From positions 868,001 to 932,000 of the forward strand of contig JACTVC010000007.1 of assembly GCA_018417955.1 (NCBI GenBank): a stretch of DNA of 64,000 nucleotides, given 5' to 3'. A program made the translations under genes and the position numbers. Origin of the DNA: Laccaria trichodermophora (lineage: Eukaryota > Basidiomycota > Agaricomycetes > Agaricales > Hydnangiaceae). The notes under the pieces were generated by a model. That model was not told the origin of the DNA and searched no databases. It saw only the letters and a program-made list of their open reading frames with translations. This document shows, in pieces, positions 10,186 to 22,805 of the stretch. The number at the start of each line of letters is the position of its first letter. Positions within the stretch are counted from its first letter, which is position 1.

Positions 10186-12080
10186 AGTGTTGCCACAGCC
10201 CAGCTTGGCCTGCCCATGGCTCAGCTCAGGTGCCTGAGCTGATCTGGCTTGCAAGCTGGGCCAATTGCTGTGGCCCCAGGGCAGCTCTGAGTGGCTCTGA
10301 GCCGGCTAAGCTAGTGAAAAATAGTGTGTTGCCACCTCACTTTTTCCATTGTATCCATGCTCTCCCTCTTCATTTCCTTCCATTCCTTTTGCTATTGACT
10401 TTCTTTCACGGTCTCTCACTTCTCTATTTCATCTTTATTTAGTAACTGGTATGTGTTTTTATCCTCTCTATTGTCTTTTCAATCATCATCAACAATCTGT
10501 CTTATCTAGGCTTGCTGATAACAATGAGGACTTCCCTCCCCTTGAAAAGGGGTGTGAGAGGTTCAGTGTCCTTAGAGGAGGTTTGGGGACTTGGTGAGTG
10601 ATTCCTGTTGCAGCTTTGTAGGATTGACATACTACAATAGTAGGCACCACATCACTATACCCCCAACCGCTTCTTTTGACAGGATTTTCTGTTGCATGCC
10701 CTTGTTTTGGCAATGTGCATGAAGTTTGATACACTGCTGATTCATGTCCACCCTCTCTCTTCATTCAACCCCACCATCCCTATTTGACATTGTTATGGTG
10801 TTGAACAACTTTCAAATGACCTTGTGAATGCCTTCTTGGCACCCTCCATCTGTACCCCCTCTGCTTCATTTAACCATCCCATCCCTGTTTGAAGTCGGCA
10901 TTCAAACAATTTTCATATGACCTCACAAATGTGTCATTTAATTTGTACATTGAGAGACCCTGTTGTCCTTGTAAATATCTGGAGCTCACAACTCTTATTA
11001 CTGTATATTGAATATTTTTACAAGTACATGTCATACAATGCTCTTACTATGTCTAGAGTATGACAAAACACAATGCAAGTTTTTCCTTGTGTTCTCCCAA
11101 AGAAATGTCTTTAAATGAAGCAAAGGGGTGGAGATGAGGCAGTACCAGAGAGATAACACATTCACAAGGTCATTTAAAAGTTATTTAAGATCATAACAAT
11201 GTCAAATGGGGGTGGGGTGGGTGAAATGAAGCAGAGGGGGTATAGTTCAGCCAGTGCCAGACATGTGTGAGGTCATTTTAAAAAAATCATTCGATGCCAT
11301 CATGATGTCAAATAGGGATGTGGTGGGTGAAATAAATAGAAGGGGTGGAGACAAGCCAGTGATAGAGAGATAACACATTCAGAATGTTGTTTGAAGGTTG
11401 TTTGACATTGTTATGCAAATGGGGATGGGGTGAAACAAAGCAGAGGTAGATGAGCTGGCACCAGAGAAATAACACATTTGCAAGGTCATTTGAAATCAGC
11501 TGATGCCATAGTGGTGTCAAACAGGTATGGGTGGGTTGAATGAAGGAGAGGGGTCAACATGAGCTGGAAATAAAGGGTGATTTTGAAAAGTTATTCAACA
11601 TCAAACAGGGAGGGGGTAGGTTGAGTGAAGAGATGGGGTGGAGATGACTGGTGGCTACCACTTTTATCATAAAACTAAGGCAATTGCCTGCAGAGCTGTG
11701 TGTATAAGTCCAAAAAGTTTTATGAGAGGCCTTTCATAGATGTGTCCTGTGTTTTTCTTTCTCATAAAGCCTATGTTCTTTTCATAAAATCTAGGCAAGG
11801 CCACAGGGTGCTTTTCATGATTAAACCTGTGTGCTTTTAAAAGGTATTTCATTCACTGGGTTAGGTGTATTCATTGCCTTTTTCATAATTAATGGTGTGC
11901 ACTTTCATTGAATATTTCATTACGAATTTTCGGCATTTTCATTGCTTTTTTCATAATCAATCCTGTGTGATTTCAATAAATATTTCATTGACTATGTTAG
12001 GTGTATTCATTGTCTCTATCATATTTAATGGTGTGCATTTTTATTAGGAATATTGGATGCTTTCATTGTACTTTTCATAA
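10186..12080. repeat. Left subterminal region of the hAT element (inverted copy at 16380-17780)
   Basis: The outer 550 bp, including the block with CCTTTTCAAGGGG read on the minus strand, match 17310-17787 in inverse orientation. Inside, an array of short degenerate units around TTCATTGAATATTTCATT and TTCATAATTAATG fills 11640-12120; the same unit, reversed (ATTAATTATGAAA, CAATGAAATATT), fills 16400-17060. The part at 10780-11640 has repeated ATTTGACATTGTTATG-like words. Such arrays are plausible transposase-binding sites, by analogy with other hAT elements. Confidence 0.7.
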
Positions 12081-14910
12081 TTAATGTTGTGCAATTTCAA
12101 TAATTGACCAGTAATTGAGATAACTACCAGCAGCAACAATGCCTTCTTTGAGGACTACAGGCTCTTTGAGGTAGGTTTCAATGTGATCGTAGCCATGCTT
12201 TGCAACTGGTGCTTCAGCCTCAGCCATCCATTGTGAGGAATCCTAGGCAAAATTTGTAAAAAATATTACTGAAATTTAAAGTAGAATATACCAATGCTGC
12301 TTTACGACTCTTGTCCTTCTTCTGACACTGTGAACCCTCTGGCTTCTCTGGTGCATACTTCTTCCAGGCCCTGACAATAATTGACTTGAGATTCTGCATT
12401 TGTTCATTACTGTAATGCAATTTATTCTTGAATGATGCAAGTTTGCGATCTGGGCACATAGCTTGAGAAACATCTCAAATTAGACATGAGAGAATACTAA
12501 ATATCAAGAACAACTGACCAATTGCCACAATATAAATATCACAATCCCACATTAAGTCAAGGTGTTTGTTGATGAGTAAGACTGCTGCTTGTGAAGCAAT
12601 GCGAATAACAGCTGGAGTTGGGCAATTGGTATCTTCATCCTTGCTATCAGAGTCATCAGAATCAGCCTCTGGAGTAACAGGAGTATCTTCAATGACTAAT
12701 GCCATTCTATCATGAAGCAACAGCAGTATTGGAATGGCATCAGCCACAAGAGGAACCTCAGCTTTTGAAAATAGATCTGTGAGATCTTTGAAAAGCTGGA
12801 AAATTAAATTAGAAAGACTTTTGAGGGTTGAGTGAAAAATACACAACCACTAAAACTGCCTGAAGATCTTCAGCAAGATCCCATTGCTCATCACTGAGGT
12901 GATAGGCTTTAAGTTTGTTTTCTGACACTGCTGTCATGCTCTGGATAACAGACTTGAAGTAGAGGTGGGAATAAAGACAGTCAAATTCTGAATTCCAGCA
13001 GGTGGGAACATGTTGAGTAAGTGCACTCTTTGTGGTCAACTGAACCTCAGGATCTTGTGAGATAAGCTGCTTGAACTTCTCATTGAGGGGTGAGGCATCA
13101 TGAATGCAGCAAGCAAGCTCAGCAACCTATTATATAGCCAATCTTAGTTAAGATATCATACAAATGTTTGAGCTTACTTTTGGAAAAAGATTGAGAGCTG
13201 TTTGCTCCTCCTCTCTGGTTATCCTAACTCCTTGTGCTCTCATAACTTCAATTGCTTGATCATGAATAGATAGCACTGTCGACTCATTGTGAGCTATTTG
13301 ACCCTCATCATCCTGTTCAACCTGTGCATCATACTCTGCCTCCTCCAGTGCAGCTATATCTTTGTCAACAATTATATCATCAGTGGTTGCAGTTGTGGTT
13401 TTCTTGTTTTCTGGTTTTTTGAAGAAAAATGACAAAGATCTGATTGAGGAAGTTCAAAAAAGATAAATTACTGTTCACTTAGAACTCACCTTTGCAATAA
13501 GATTGAGAATATGAGCAAGGCATCAAAGTCAGGCAAATGGCCCTCCAAACTCTGGAATGTAATTTGGTAGTACCAGAGCTAGACAGTTGCAGTTGCTTGC
13601 ATTGTCCATACACAATCCCAAAAGCTTAATGATCTTAGTAATAAAACATCAACAGAATTAAGTATGGAAAACATACAAATTTGTGCAGACCATAATGTTT
13701 GAGACATTTTGCAGTAACCTCTGCTAAATATTCTCCAGTATGACTCCTTGTAAGACTAAGGAACAAGTGTTAGAACAGAATATATCCACAAATTAAGGAC
13801 AAACCAGATAAACTCCAGAATTGCATGGTAAATTTTTCCATTGGCATGCCAAACAATAACAAGTCCAAGGTATGGTGAGACAAGAGGACTTGTCCATCCA
13901 TCAAGCACAAGATGGAGAGCACAGTTGAGTTGCTATAAATATTTTTAAGTCCAAAGTTTAATATTGGAAGGAATAATAAAGCTTACCAAAAAATAATTCA
14001 TGACGAAAGTAGACAGATGAACATAGATATTGATTAGGTCCCATTGAATAGTAGTTGGATGAGGAACAACAGTGCCAGGACGAAGCATATCAACCTCAGC
14101 TCAATAGTCGTCATCCAGAATCTTGTTCATAGAATGAGTATGCTTGGCACAACGCAGGGCAATTAGAGCACAATGATTTTCCACAGTGTATGGTATTGAT
14201 GATGATGCAGGTTGTGGCTGGTAAATACCTTGCTTCTCCTTGCATTGCTTGATGTCCTTCAGAAACTTTGTTGTTCCATCCCCAGATTTCCTCTGATTGT
14301 GACGCAGCGGATGTGCATGATTCTGGGTGTGAGATTTACAAGTGAAAACAAATTCAATGCTCTGGGGCTGATCAGAAAAAGGATCCGAGATTCAGTTGAC
14401 AGTAATGATATAATGATTATAGACATTGGATCTCCATGCTTTCCAAGCAGCCTCTGTAATTGAAATATTATTAGTGAAAAAAATTAATATTACTGCCACA
14501 CTCGTACCAATAATATCCTCATCCCTTTCCCCCCAAACTTCTACATCACTTTTTCTTTGCAGGCTGTCATGATTTCCCCCAACTGCATGAGCATGCTTGA
14601 CAGGTGATGACAAATAACCTGCTGCTGGGGGTACAGATAAAGGGATGGCATCTGCCTCTGTAAAGTCAAAGTCCTCTCCAGATGGAGAGGCAGGCCGAGG
14701 TGCAAGCGGTGGAGGGTTGTACTGAGCGACACGGAAGGGTCCAACTTGACAGATCAGGGTTGTTGGCAGATCAATGCTGGTGGGAGCTGTAGGCGTGCTG
14801 CCCTGTGCAGGGTCAGCAGCAGGAACCTCTTGCTGCTGTGCTTGTGTGATCTCTGCTGGTTGACTGCATTGTCCATGCTGGCCTTTGCTTTGGCCTCTTT
14901 GAGGTGCCAT
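12081..14910 (-). pseudogene. hAT transposase, multi-exon, with nonsense codons and lost C-terminus
   Basis: Exon 1 (14910-14508) encodes a Gln/Pro-rich N-terminus starting MAPQRGQSKG; a 54-nt intron (14507-14454) joins in frame to WKAWRSNVYNHYIITV, a BED-type zinc-finger region. Downstream blocks match the basidiomycete hAT order: MLRPGTVVPHPTTIQW, LVLDGWTSPLVSPYLGLVIV, LTRSHTGEYLAEVTAKCLKH, MDNASN, CLAHILNLIAK, TCWNSEFDCLYSHLYFKSVI, LSDEQWDLAEDLQAVL and ALVIEDTP. In-frame stops occur after IITVN, after LDDDY and twice near the CLAHILNL block. The frame ends SYLNYWSIIEIAQH at 12081, where it runs into the subterminal array, so the conserved hATC dimerisation domain is missing. The protein cannot be functional as it stands. 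Confidence 0.85.
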
Positions 14911-15124
14911 TGTGGTAGAAGAAGAAGGGGCGCAACACAGCCCACAGGATGGCTAAAGTGTGCAAAACTCTCATTTGCACTTGGCTATTACAAAGCTGCT
15001 ACTTAAAATAGCTTGGGAGTTCAGAAAACTGCAGAAAACTATAAATAACCGCAGTACTGAACCGAATTGTACTGGTAACTACTTTACCAGAAAAACCATG
15101 GAATCTACTGGACCATGCTGGTCC

Positions 15125-15622
15125 TTACTTTCAATTTCAATGACAAACACCCTGACGGAGACATCCCTGCAGCACCTTCAATTTCAATGTCAAACACCCT
15201 GACGGTGACATCCCCCACAGTGCTTTCAATTTCAATGACAAGCACCCTGACGGTGACATCCCCCATGGCACCTTCAATCTCAATGTCAAACACCCCAATG
15301 GAGACATCCCCCATGGCGCCTTCAATCTCAACCTCAAACACCCTGACGGCGACATCATCCATGGCGCTTTCAATTTCAATGACATACACCCTGATGGAGA
15401 CATCCCCCACGGCACCTTCAATTTCAATGTCAAACACCCCAATGGAGACATCCCCTGCAGTGCCTTCAACCTCAATGTCAAACACCCCGACAGTGACATC
15501 CCCCACAGCACTTTCAATTTCAATGACAAGCACCCCAACAGAGACATCCCCTGCAGCACCTTCAATCTCAATGTCAAACACTCCGACAGAGACATCCCCA
15601 ACAGAACCATCAATTCCAGATT
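15125..15622. repeat. 48-bp minisatellite, about ten units
   Basis: Units of 48 bp containing TCAATTTCAATG, CAAACACCCTGACGG and ACATCCCC repeat about ten times. Because 48 is a multiple of three, long frames exist on both strands (a 16-residue repeat such as SISMSNTLTVTSPTVL), but no flanking coding signal supports translation. It lies inside the hAT element, upstream of the transposase start. Confidence 0.85.
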
Positions 15623-16380
15623 GACACCCCAATGGAGCCACAAATGAGTAGACAAGGTGTGAGTGGCTAAATGAAAAGCTTTCATTTCTTAACTACAAGG
15701 TGAGTGTTTCCCTGTTGGGACAAAATTCAGTTTTTGGTTGATATTGAGACTATCTTGCAGGAGTTGGATGAGATAAAGATTAAGATACATTATGCTACAG
15801 ATCTAGATGGATGTAAGTAGGGGGAGAGAGGCCACAGTTAAATTTTTTGTAGTTCTATCAGGATGGGCTGAGAGCCCATCAGGACATGGTCAGAGCCCAT
15901 CAGTTGAAAAAGTGATTCCACTGCAGGAGTGTAAACCCTGCCAGGGTCAGAAACCAGCCACTTTGTTGCCAATGGAACAATGGCAATCAAACCGGCCACC
16001 CCGGCCGACCCGTTCACTATGAGTGATTGTCACATCCAGCTGTTCTGTTGTTATTGGACCCATGTGACTGAACTAACTACCATTTCGACTGTTGGTTAAC
16101 TTGGTTTGTTTTATGTTGAATCTGTTTATACTTATAATAATGTTACATACATTGAATAAGTTATAACGCTGCTCATCGCTTGGCCTTCAGTACATACACC
16201 TTGTGTTATTCTCAATCTGACCCTCCATTGGAGCAGTGAATTTTGCAAAAAAGTGCATTTGTCCAACATTTGTCCCAATCTTTACAAGGAAAAAAAAATA
16301 TCAATGTTGACCTTGTTAGACAAACTGAACTGATTACGCAAAAATTACAATGATGAATATCCATATTGTAGTGATAGCCC
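15623..16380. other. Non-coding interior of the hAT element
   Basis: No frame of interest; the sequence becomes AT-rich and passes into the right subterminal array from about 16380. Confidence 0.5.
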
Positions 16381-17795
16381 TGGGGGTGGATATGAAATTG
16401 GAATGAAATATTGAGAGATACTCAATGAAAAATCCCAATGAAAGCTGTGGAATATTCAATGAAAGTGCACATCATTAATTATGAAAGAAGCAATGGATAC
16501 ATATAACCTAGCCAGTGAAATATTTATTGAAATGCACAATGAAAGCACCCAGAATTGATAATTAAATATTCAATGAAAGCACACAGCATTAATTATGAAA
16601 GAGGCAATGAATACACCTAAAGTACTAAATGAAATATCCCATGAAAGCACACAACATTATTTATGAAAGAGGCAATGAATACACCTGACTAGGGAATGAA
16701 ATATTTATTGAAATTGCACAACATTAATTATGAAAAGTACAATGAAAGCATCCAATATTCCTAATGAAAATGCACACCATTAAATATGATAGAGGCAATG
16801 AATACATCTAACATAGTCAATGAAATATTTATTGAAATCATACAGGATTGATTATGAAAAAAGCAATGAAAATGCCGAAAATTCATAATGAAATATTCAA
16901 TGAAAGTGCACACCATTAATTATGAAAAAGGCAATGAATACACCTAACCCAGTGAATGAAATACCTTTTGAAAGCACACAGGTTTAGTTATGAAAAGTAC
17001 AATGAAAGAACTGGACAGCTTCAATGAAATATTCATAGAAAGTGCATGATAATAATTATGAAAGCTCCTAAGAAATGTCATGAAAGGGTCCTGTGGTCTT
17101 TGCCTACATTTTATGAAAAGAACATAGCCTTTATGAGAAAGAAAGACACAGGACACACTTATGAAAGGCCTTTCATAAAACTTGTGGACTTATACACACA
17201 GCTCTACAGGCAATTGTCTTGATTTCATGATAAAGCTGGTAGCCACTTGTGTGGAGATGATTCAGCAGCATATCAAACTCCATGCACATCACCAAAACAA
17301 GGGCATGCAACAGAAAATCCTAGTGTCAAAAGCAGCAGTTGGGGGTATAGTGATGTGGTGCCACTATTATTGTAGCATGTCAATCCTATAAAGCTGCAAT
17401 GGGAATCACTCACCAAGTCCCCAAACCTCCTCTAAGGACACTGAACCTCTCACACCCCTTTTCAAGGGGAGGGAAGTCCTAGTCATTGTTTTCAGCAAGC
17501 CTAGATAAGATAGATTGTTGATGATGATTGAAAGAATAAAGATGGAATAGAGAAGTGAGAGATTGTAAAAGAGTGTTGATAGCAAAAGAAATGGAAGGAA
17601 TTGAAGGGAGAGAGCATGAACATGATGAAAAAGCATGGGTGGCAACATGCTATTTTTGACTGGTTTAGCTGGCCCAATAAGATAGCCAAGCTATGTTAGC
17701 TGGGAGCTGATTTGGCAGCTCAGCTCGCCCAAAATAGTGGCTCACCCTCGTGGCTTGTGGCCCCAAGCCAGGCCATTGGCAACACTACTTTACTC

Positions 17796-18780
17796 AATGC
17801 ACCATCAACAGACTTCGCAAGATCTTCTGCATTTTATTCCCCATGCAATGGTGGCCCTTCTCAGTGCTGCGCACCATGCTGGTCTCAGTGGCATTGTATC
17901 ATGTGCCAAAGATCGGATGAGGTAGATAGGCTCTTGGCACCCAGCTCATGCCAGCAACATTTGCAATTTAAAACTTGTGTATCAGTGGCATGGTTATGAG
18001 TTGACATTGTCATGATGGTCAGTGCCTATGCAAGCATTCAACACAAAGTCAATGCAAAGTACTTACCATTTCTCAGCTCCCTTGCCAGCATGTGCCACAA
18101 CCAAGGTCTGTGCCGTCACCTCCAACCTATGCAAAACCCACGCTTCTAGTGGCACATTGTTCACTGTTGTGCATGCAGGGGTGCTCCAATGCAGGCTTGT
18201 GATCTGAGATACTATGCATGATGAGAAATTGAAAAGAAAAATCCTGGAGAGGATGAGAAAATTCATCAATTAATAGGCCACATGGATTTAAAATGCTGGT
18301 ACCTCCAATGAGCTACTTGAAGGGGAAAATGCCATTTGTCATGTAAATGGCCAGGGTTATTGTGTGCAGCTTGCAGTTAATACATCCTGCCACATTGTAA
18401 CACAGTTGTCTATCACCAAGAAGGCAATTAATAAAAAGAGTAGTTGATGCATACTACCCAGGCCTATGATGCAGTAACCTACCTGGGACTAGGAATAACA
18501 TGTTCGTCACATTGCAAGAACTGCCATGAGTGAAAACAGATTGCATAATGATAGCATAGCTCTAAAGGCTGAAAGAGGTCAACAAGGAGGTATGGTGGTG
18601 GGAAAGACTGAAAAAGTGATGGTTACAAAATTGAAAATGGGTGGAACTCACACATTTTGCATGCAGATCCACAATGAGAAGACCGTTGCACGCGGGAGTG
18701 AGGAAAGTGCAATCGGATGCGCTGACAAGATGCATGAACACCTAAACAACACACACACACTAACACCTTAAACACTTATC
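17796..18780. other. Unassigned DNA right of the hAT element
   Basis: Continues the pre-insertion sequence left of 10177. Short frames exist on both strands but no family was recognised. It adjoins the LTR-like repeat and may be the internal region of that element read on the minus strand; a short (AC)n run is at about 18751-18762. Confidence 0.35.
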
Positions 18781-18834
18781 ACCACAGGTAGTGCTTCGAG
18801 TTCAGGTTCGTACAGTAAATAGAATTACCACACT

Positions 18835-20150
18835 TGTTTTGTCAGAACTTAAGTAGAAGTTTGGGGAAACAGTTTTGTATATTTTATATCACTTGTCTAA
18901 GTCTAGTAGACCTTTTTGGAACAAAAGGTATTGTTTTCACATGTGGGCACAAGTATAGAATTCAAAACTTAGTAGTCTTCGAAGGGAAACAGCTTTTATT
19001 GGGACTATCTCGGTGTTCTGGGATTGCGTTCTAACTGTATACGAAGAAATAACAAGGAAACTGTGCTTTGTAGACTTTTGTAACTCCCTTGAGCTTTTAT
19101 TATGCCTTGGATTCGATCCAAACTAGTCTTAAAGACTCTTCAAGCATGCTCACTTGGATTCCTTGGTAATAGTAGAGAGCTCTCTTACTAATTGACGAGA
19201 CAACCTTACAAAAGCTTAGTGATCCCCACTTAACACGCTGGTTCTGGGCACACATTACTTATGTCTGTGAAGAAAAAGTCTTCAAATTGATTACAAACTT
19301 ATCCACTACCTCAGATGCTACTGGGAGTGTGACAGCTGGTCAACACGAGGATAATTCCTCCTGTTTCAGCCTGCACATGTCCTCTTTTTATACTATTCTA
19401 TGTTTTCTATTTATATTTACATGTCTGTGCATTGTCCAGGAGGTCAGACGAATTAATACTGATTTTTAGTAAAGGTTTGAAGCAGCTCAATTGTGTGTGG
19501 TACAACTGAGCTGACTTCATTTAAGTTTTTGTTGTGTTTTCTCTATTGTGGCGATGTGACACATCAGTATTGATGTGTACACAGGAATCGCCGTAAACGG
19601 TTTTCACGATTGGTTCAGCTGAGGCGAACAGTCCGCTTAGTGATTTTTCTCTCTATTAATAGATACTATGCCCAGGTCTTGGACCGCATGGCAAATCATT
19701 CATAGTTTTTCTCTTTTGGCAGACTTCAGAATATTTCACGAAGCTTAGTTTTCTTGGGTCAATGATGCCATGATTTGTGATGCATTGATGTGCATGATGC
19801 ATCTCTCCACATGACTTCTTGGATCATGCTTCGTAGCACATGACTGAATGACTTCTCGCATCAGGTACGTGTCGAGTTTCTATGCTCGCATGTTTATCTT
19901 TAGAATTAATATCTTTTAATCCATAATAAGGTGAGACCCTGGTTTGGTGTAAACTCCAACACCCTGTGCAGGGGTGTCTTTACTCTAGAACACTCAGTAG
20001 TGTACTATTTCATGGTAGCATAGCCTTTTATTAGACTTCGAGTATATTGAAGTGATTCGGTCATGAACTGACTGCAATTCCTACTGCCTAAGGTGTGCAC
20101 ATTTCTCAGATGTAGACTTTAATCGACTAGACTGGGTTGCGTCTAACAAT
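18835..20150 (-). repeat. LTR-like repeat, about 1.3 kb (copy 1)
   Basis: On the minus strand the repeat ends in AAAACA, followed after four bases by TGGTAATTCT, which looks like a primer-binding site. A diverged relative at about 51140-53395 (plus) ends in ACA, then four bases and TGGTATTTCTT. Between the ends both share blocks in the same order, such as ACCATGAAATAGT, CTCTAGAGTAAA or its variant, ACATCAATACTGATGTG-like words and CTCAAGGGAGTTA. Both are followed by (TG)n and a short related stretch. The start, near 20150, is approximate. No reverse transcriptase is attached. Confidence 0.5.
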
Positions 20151-20158
20151 CCTTATGA

Positions 20159-20503
20159 TCAATGTGACTGTATTTCTACTATAGGAGGTTTTATAGGAGA
20201 AATTGCTAAAATTCGCATTTTTATGGGTGTATTGTTACACTCCGTATCAACAAGATTGGATGAGCTCAAGTCTGCAAGATGCTCAATGAACACTGTGCTG
20301 TGCTCATTCAAACCACAATTTCCTCCCTTAAATTCCTCATAACCCAGAGTCTCTGAGCATCCACTCATGGTACATGTGCACAGCAAAGTGGAATCTCCAT
20401 GCATCAAAAGAAAAATTGTAGCAGGGATTGTGTCATTGAGTGAGGTCTGAGGAAAAAGAGGCATTTGCAGCCACTCAACAATGTGTTTACAAAGCCATTT
20501 CAT
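20159..20503 (-). CDS. Unrecognised Cys-containing frame, 114 aa
   Basis: An ATG-initiated frame ends next to the LTR-like repeat boundary. It has six cysteines, with clusters CTCTMSGC and GGNCG, and no recognised domain. It could be a host fragment into which the LTR-like element inserted, or chance. Codon and base composition do not decide. Confidence 0.2.
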   Translation of the reverse strand: MKWLCKHIVEWLQMPLFPQTSLNDTIPATIFLLMHGDSTLLCTCTMSGCSETLGYEEFKGGNCGLNEHSTVFIEHLADLSSSNLVDTECNNTPIKMRILAISPIKPPIVEIQSH

Positions 20504-20708
20504 TGTGATGTAGCATCACAGGTGGGAGGGAAAGAGGCACAGATGATGGAACCAGTTGGAAAATGTTAAAACATGCAGATACATTGCAAGGGGCAGCACA
20601 AGCGTTTTCAAGTTACATGAGTCATGCATCTGAGGCTATTTTGTTGGGGAGTGGTACATAGTAGAAAACAATAAATTGAAACTAAGAAAATGGCATTTGG
20701 TGGGGATG

Positions 20709-21800
20709 TGTGAAGTGTTCACTCTGAACTTCTTGCATAGCTGAAGCCAAGAGGGAAGGAGGAGGCAAGAATGGGTGGATCTGGGATCAACACCCATGAG
20801 TGAGCAATGAGCAGTTACAAGATACTCAGCTGGCCCAACATGATTATGCATACTGTAGGAAGTACAGATATACAAAGCACTACATGTAGTGCAAGAGGAT
20901 GGCAAGACTGCTGACAAGATGGTGGTTCAAGACAAAAGATCAATATATTATGTAAGATATCCAAATCTAGCTATATACCACTGTTTGACTATGGCCTCTG
21001 GGCATTCCCTTCCAATCCTATATCACAGGATGTGGGCAAGATGTGCCACATTGTGCATAGTCATAAAAAAGGAAATTTGCCTTATTTGGCAAGGCATAGT
21101 AAGATTCTTTTCCTCCACTAGACCCATTGTACTATATAAGGAGATAAACTGACAAATAATCTCCTTATTTGGTTTGCTTGCCTTTGTCCTTTATGTCCTC
21201 ACTCTGGGTCTGTTTGTTTGAAAACATGAAAAGCAGTCAGTCAACTTTTTTTGCTAGTAAAGCTGCCTTGTCTGTGCTTCTTGTTGTTTATGACCTCAAT
21301 TTTAAGTTCACTTTTGGTGGTGAAAAATAGCCTTGCAGCTATGAGACTATAGAGAATAAAAGTGCCACTTTAGTCTGTCTATCCAAATCCATACCCTGCA
21401 TTTATCAGCTGACACTCATGATTTTCTACACAAGCACTATCATTCTCCAACATTGAAAAGTTTCTTCCAGTCAACCTTGGTGTCTGCTGCCCTTTGTGTC
21501 TCATGAAGCCATCCAAAGATCCATTCTTTTTTTGCCTAGGAATACCATTCAATAAATGGTGGCTAGGACTCCTGGGTGAAGAATTCTCATTGGTCATATT
21601 ATTCAGGAAGTCATAGCCTTCCTCACTACAATAGGAATCTACCCTTATCTTAATTTAGACTCTCCATCTTTACAAACAACTCTGATGATATACAGCTGAT
21701 GCAGCCACTAATCACAAAAGGGAATATACCACATTTTCTTTTGATGAGAAGCATTGACTACTTGGTTGGTTTTAGTGGAGCAGACTTGACTATATCCCTT
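20709..21800 (+). repeat. 1092-bp dispersed repeat, copy A
   Basis: Begins TGTGAAGTGTTCACTC and matches 56240-57331 over exactly the same length with only about half a dozen substitutions seen by eye and no indels. The first 320 bp also match 43748-44066 in inverse orientation. It contains TATATAAGGAG near 21135 and no sustained coding frame; the 86-87-residue frames in it are conserved only because the DNA is. The TG start, the TATA-like word and its copy behaviour suggest a solo LTR or non-autonomous element, but no matching CA end or target duplication was found. Confidence 0.75.
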
Positions 21801-22544
21801 TTAAACTACACTGCACATGAAATGCTATTCCCACATCACCTCAAGCACCTTCACATTGAAGGAAATGATATAAGAATTTACACTGACTTGAAGAACATAA
21901 GCCTCAAGCAGTAGGGGAACATAAGTCCTCAGAAAAATTCCCTAAATTTCCTGATGCTTCATTACTCAAGATAGGATGTTAACAGTCATTCTTCAACATG
22001 GCATTGATACATCAGCAGTCAAATTTTATTTAGGACACCTTATGGGGTCTGGTGCTTGATGACAGGGGAAGGATGGCTGTTTGGTTTGCTTACAGGTGAC
22101 ATAGAGAATCAAAAAAAGAGCTTCAGAGTAAACTATACCTCTGAGTATGTACTATCTTGCTCATCCATTGAGTACACATCAAAAGTATGGTCCCTAGAAT
22201 AAACTGTTCAAATTGCAGAAGTTTTTTTGCAGCTGTAATTTGTATGAAGAAAATAAAATTTTGTGGTCAGATAGGATAATGGTGTCCTTGCACCACCAGA
22301 CCAAAGCTGGGTGGGGTGTATTTTTGACAATGACACTAAATTTCTGGGGCCAGTATTGAATCATTGATAATAGAAAACCACCATAATCCTGCAAGTATTT
22401 GTGGCAGAAGGGCCTTGCAATACTTTACCAATAATCAGCCATAGAGGCCCCAGAAAAAATGAACAACATACCTACTCTAAATCCTTGATGGACATCTTTT
22501 CAACTTTGAGATTAATGCAACATATTGCATGTAATTGAACCCAA
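21801..22544. other. AT-rich non-coding DNA
   Basis: No supported gene, repeat end or RNA. This segment continues directly from copy A, whereas at 57332 the second copy is followed by unrelated repeat DNA. Confidence 0.5.
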
Positions 22545-22546
22545 TA

Positions 22547-22803
22547 CTCATTGTCACAAAAAGTGATGTTGCTGTGACATATTTCTCATTCTCATCATGG
22601 CTGGCCTGAGCAGCATTCCCTGTCTTGAGGGCACATCCAACAATTTGGTTTTTTGTCAGGGTGTCGACTTCATGTCATTTGGTGTCATTTAGGGTCATCA
22701 GTGAGGCAGTAGAGATACTGGTGGGTACACTGTAATAAAATGCAGTGAAATTGTGACCACATTATTATTATATATAAGCAACATCACTTTTTGTGACAAT
22801 GAG
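22547..22803. mobile_element. TA-flanked MITE, 257 bp, 27-bp inverted ends
   Basis: The left end CTCATTGTCACAAAAAGTGA at 22547 continues to position 22573 and is perfectly mirrored at 22777-22803. TA stands outside each end (22545-22546, 22804-22805). Size, TA target and absence of coding capacity fit a Tc1/mariner-type (Stowaway-like) MITE. No matching autonomous element is in the window; the Fot1 ends at 6771 differ. Confidence 0.88.
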
Positions 22804-22805
22804 TA

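Larger units (their letters stand above)
10185..17787 (-). mobile_element. hAT transposon, 7.6 kb, with 8-bp target duplication
   Basis: Both ends begin with the 11-bp inverted repeat TAGTGTTGCCA. CTTTACTC occurs directly outside each end (10177-10184 and 17788-17795), an 8-bp duplication typical of hAT insertions. Long subterminal regions are inverted copies of each other, the transposase remnant is on the minus strand at 12081-14910, and a 48-bp minisatellite precedes it. The element is unusually long for hAT because of the repeat-filled flanks. Confidence 0.92.

Noticed and set aside
15105..15685. Three long overlapping frames of 169-182 residues on both strands
   Set aside because: A 48-bp minisatellite keeps all frames open automatically. 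No start context, splice or domain supports translation.
20889..21152. 86-87-residue frame found identically at 20889 and 56420
   Set aside because: Conserved only because the surrounding 1092 bp are near-identical DNA; no domain, and a third copy of the repeat breaks the frame.
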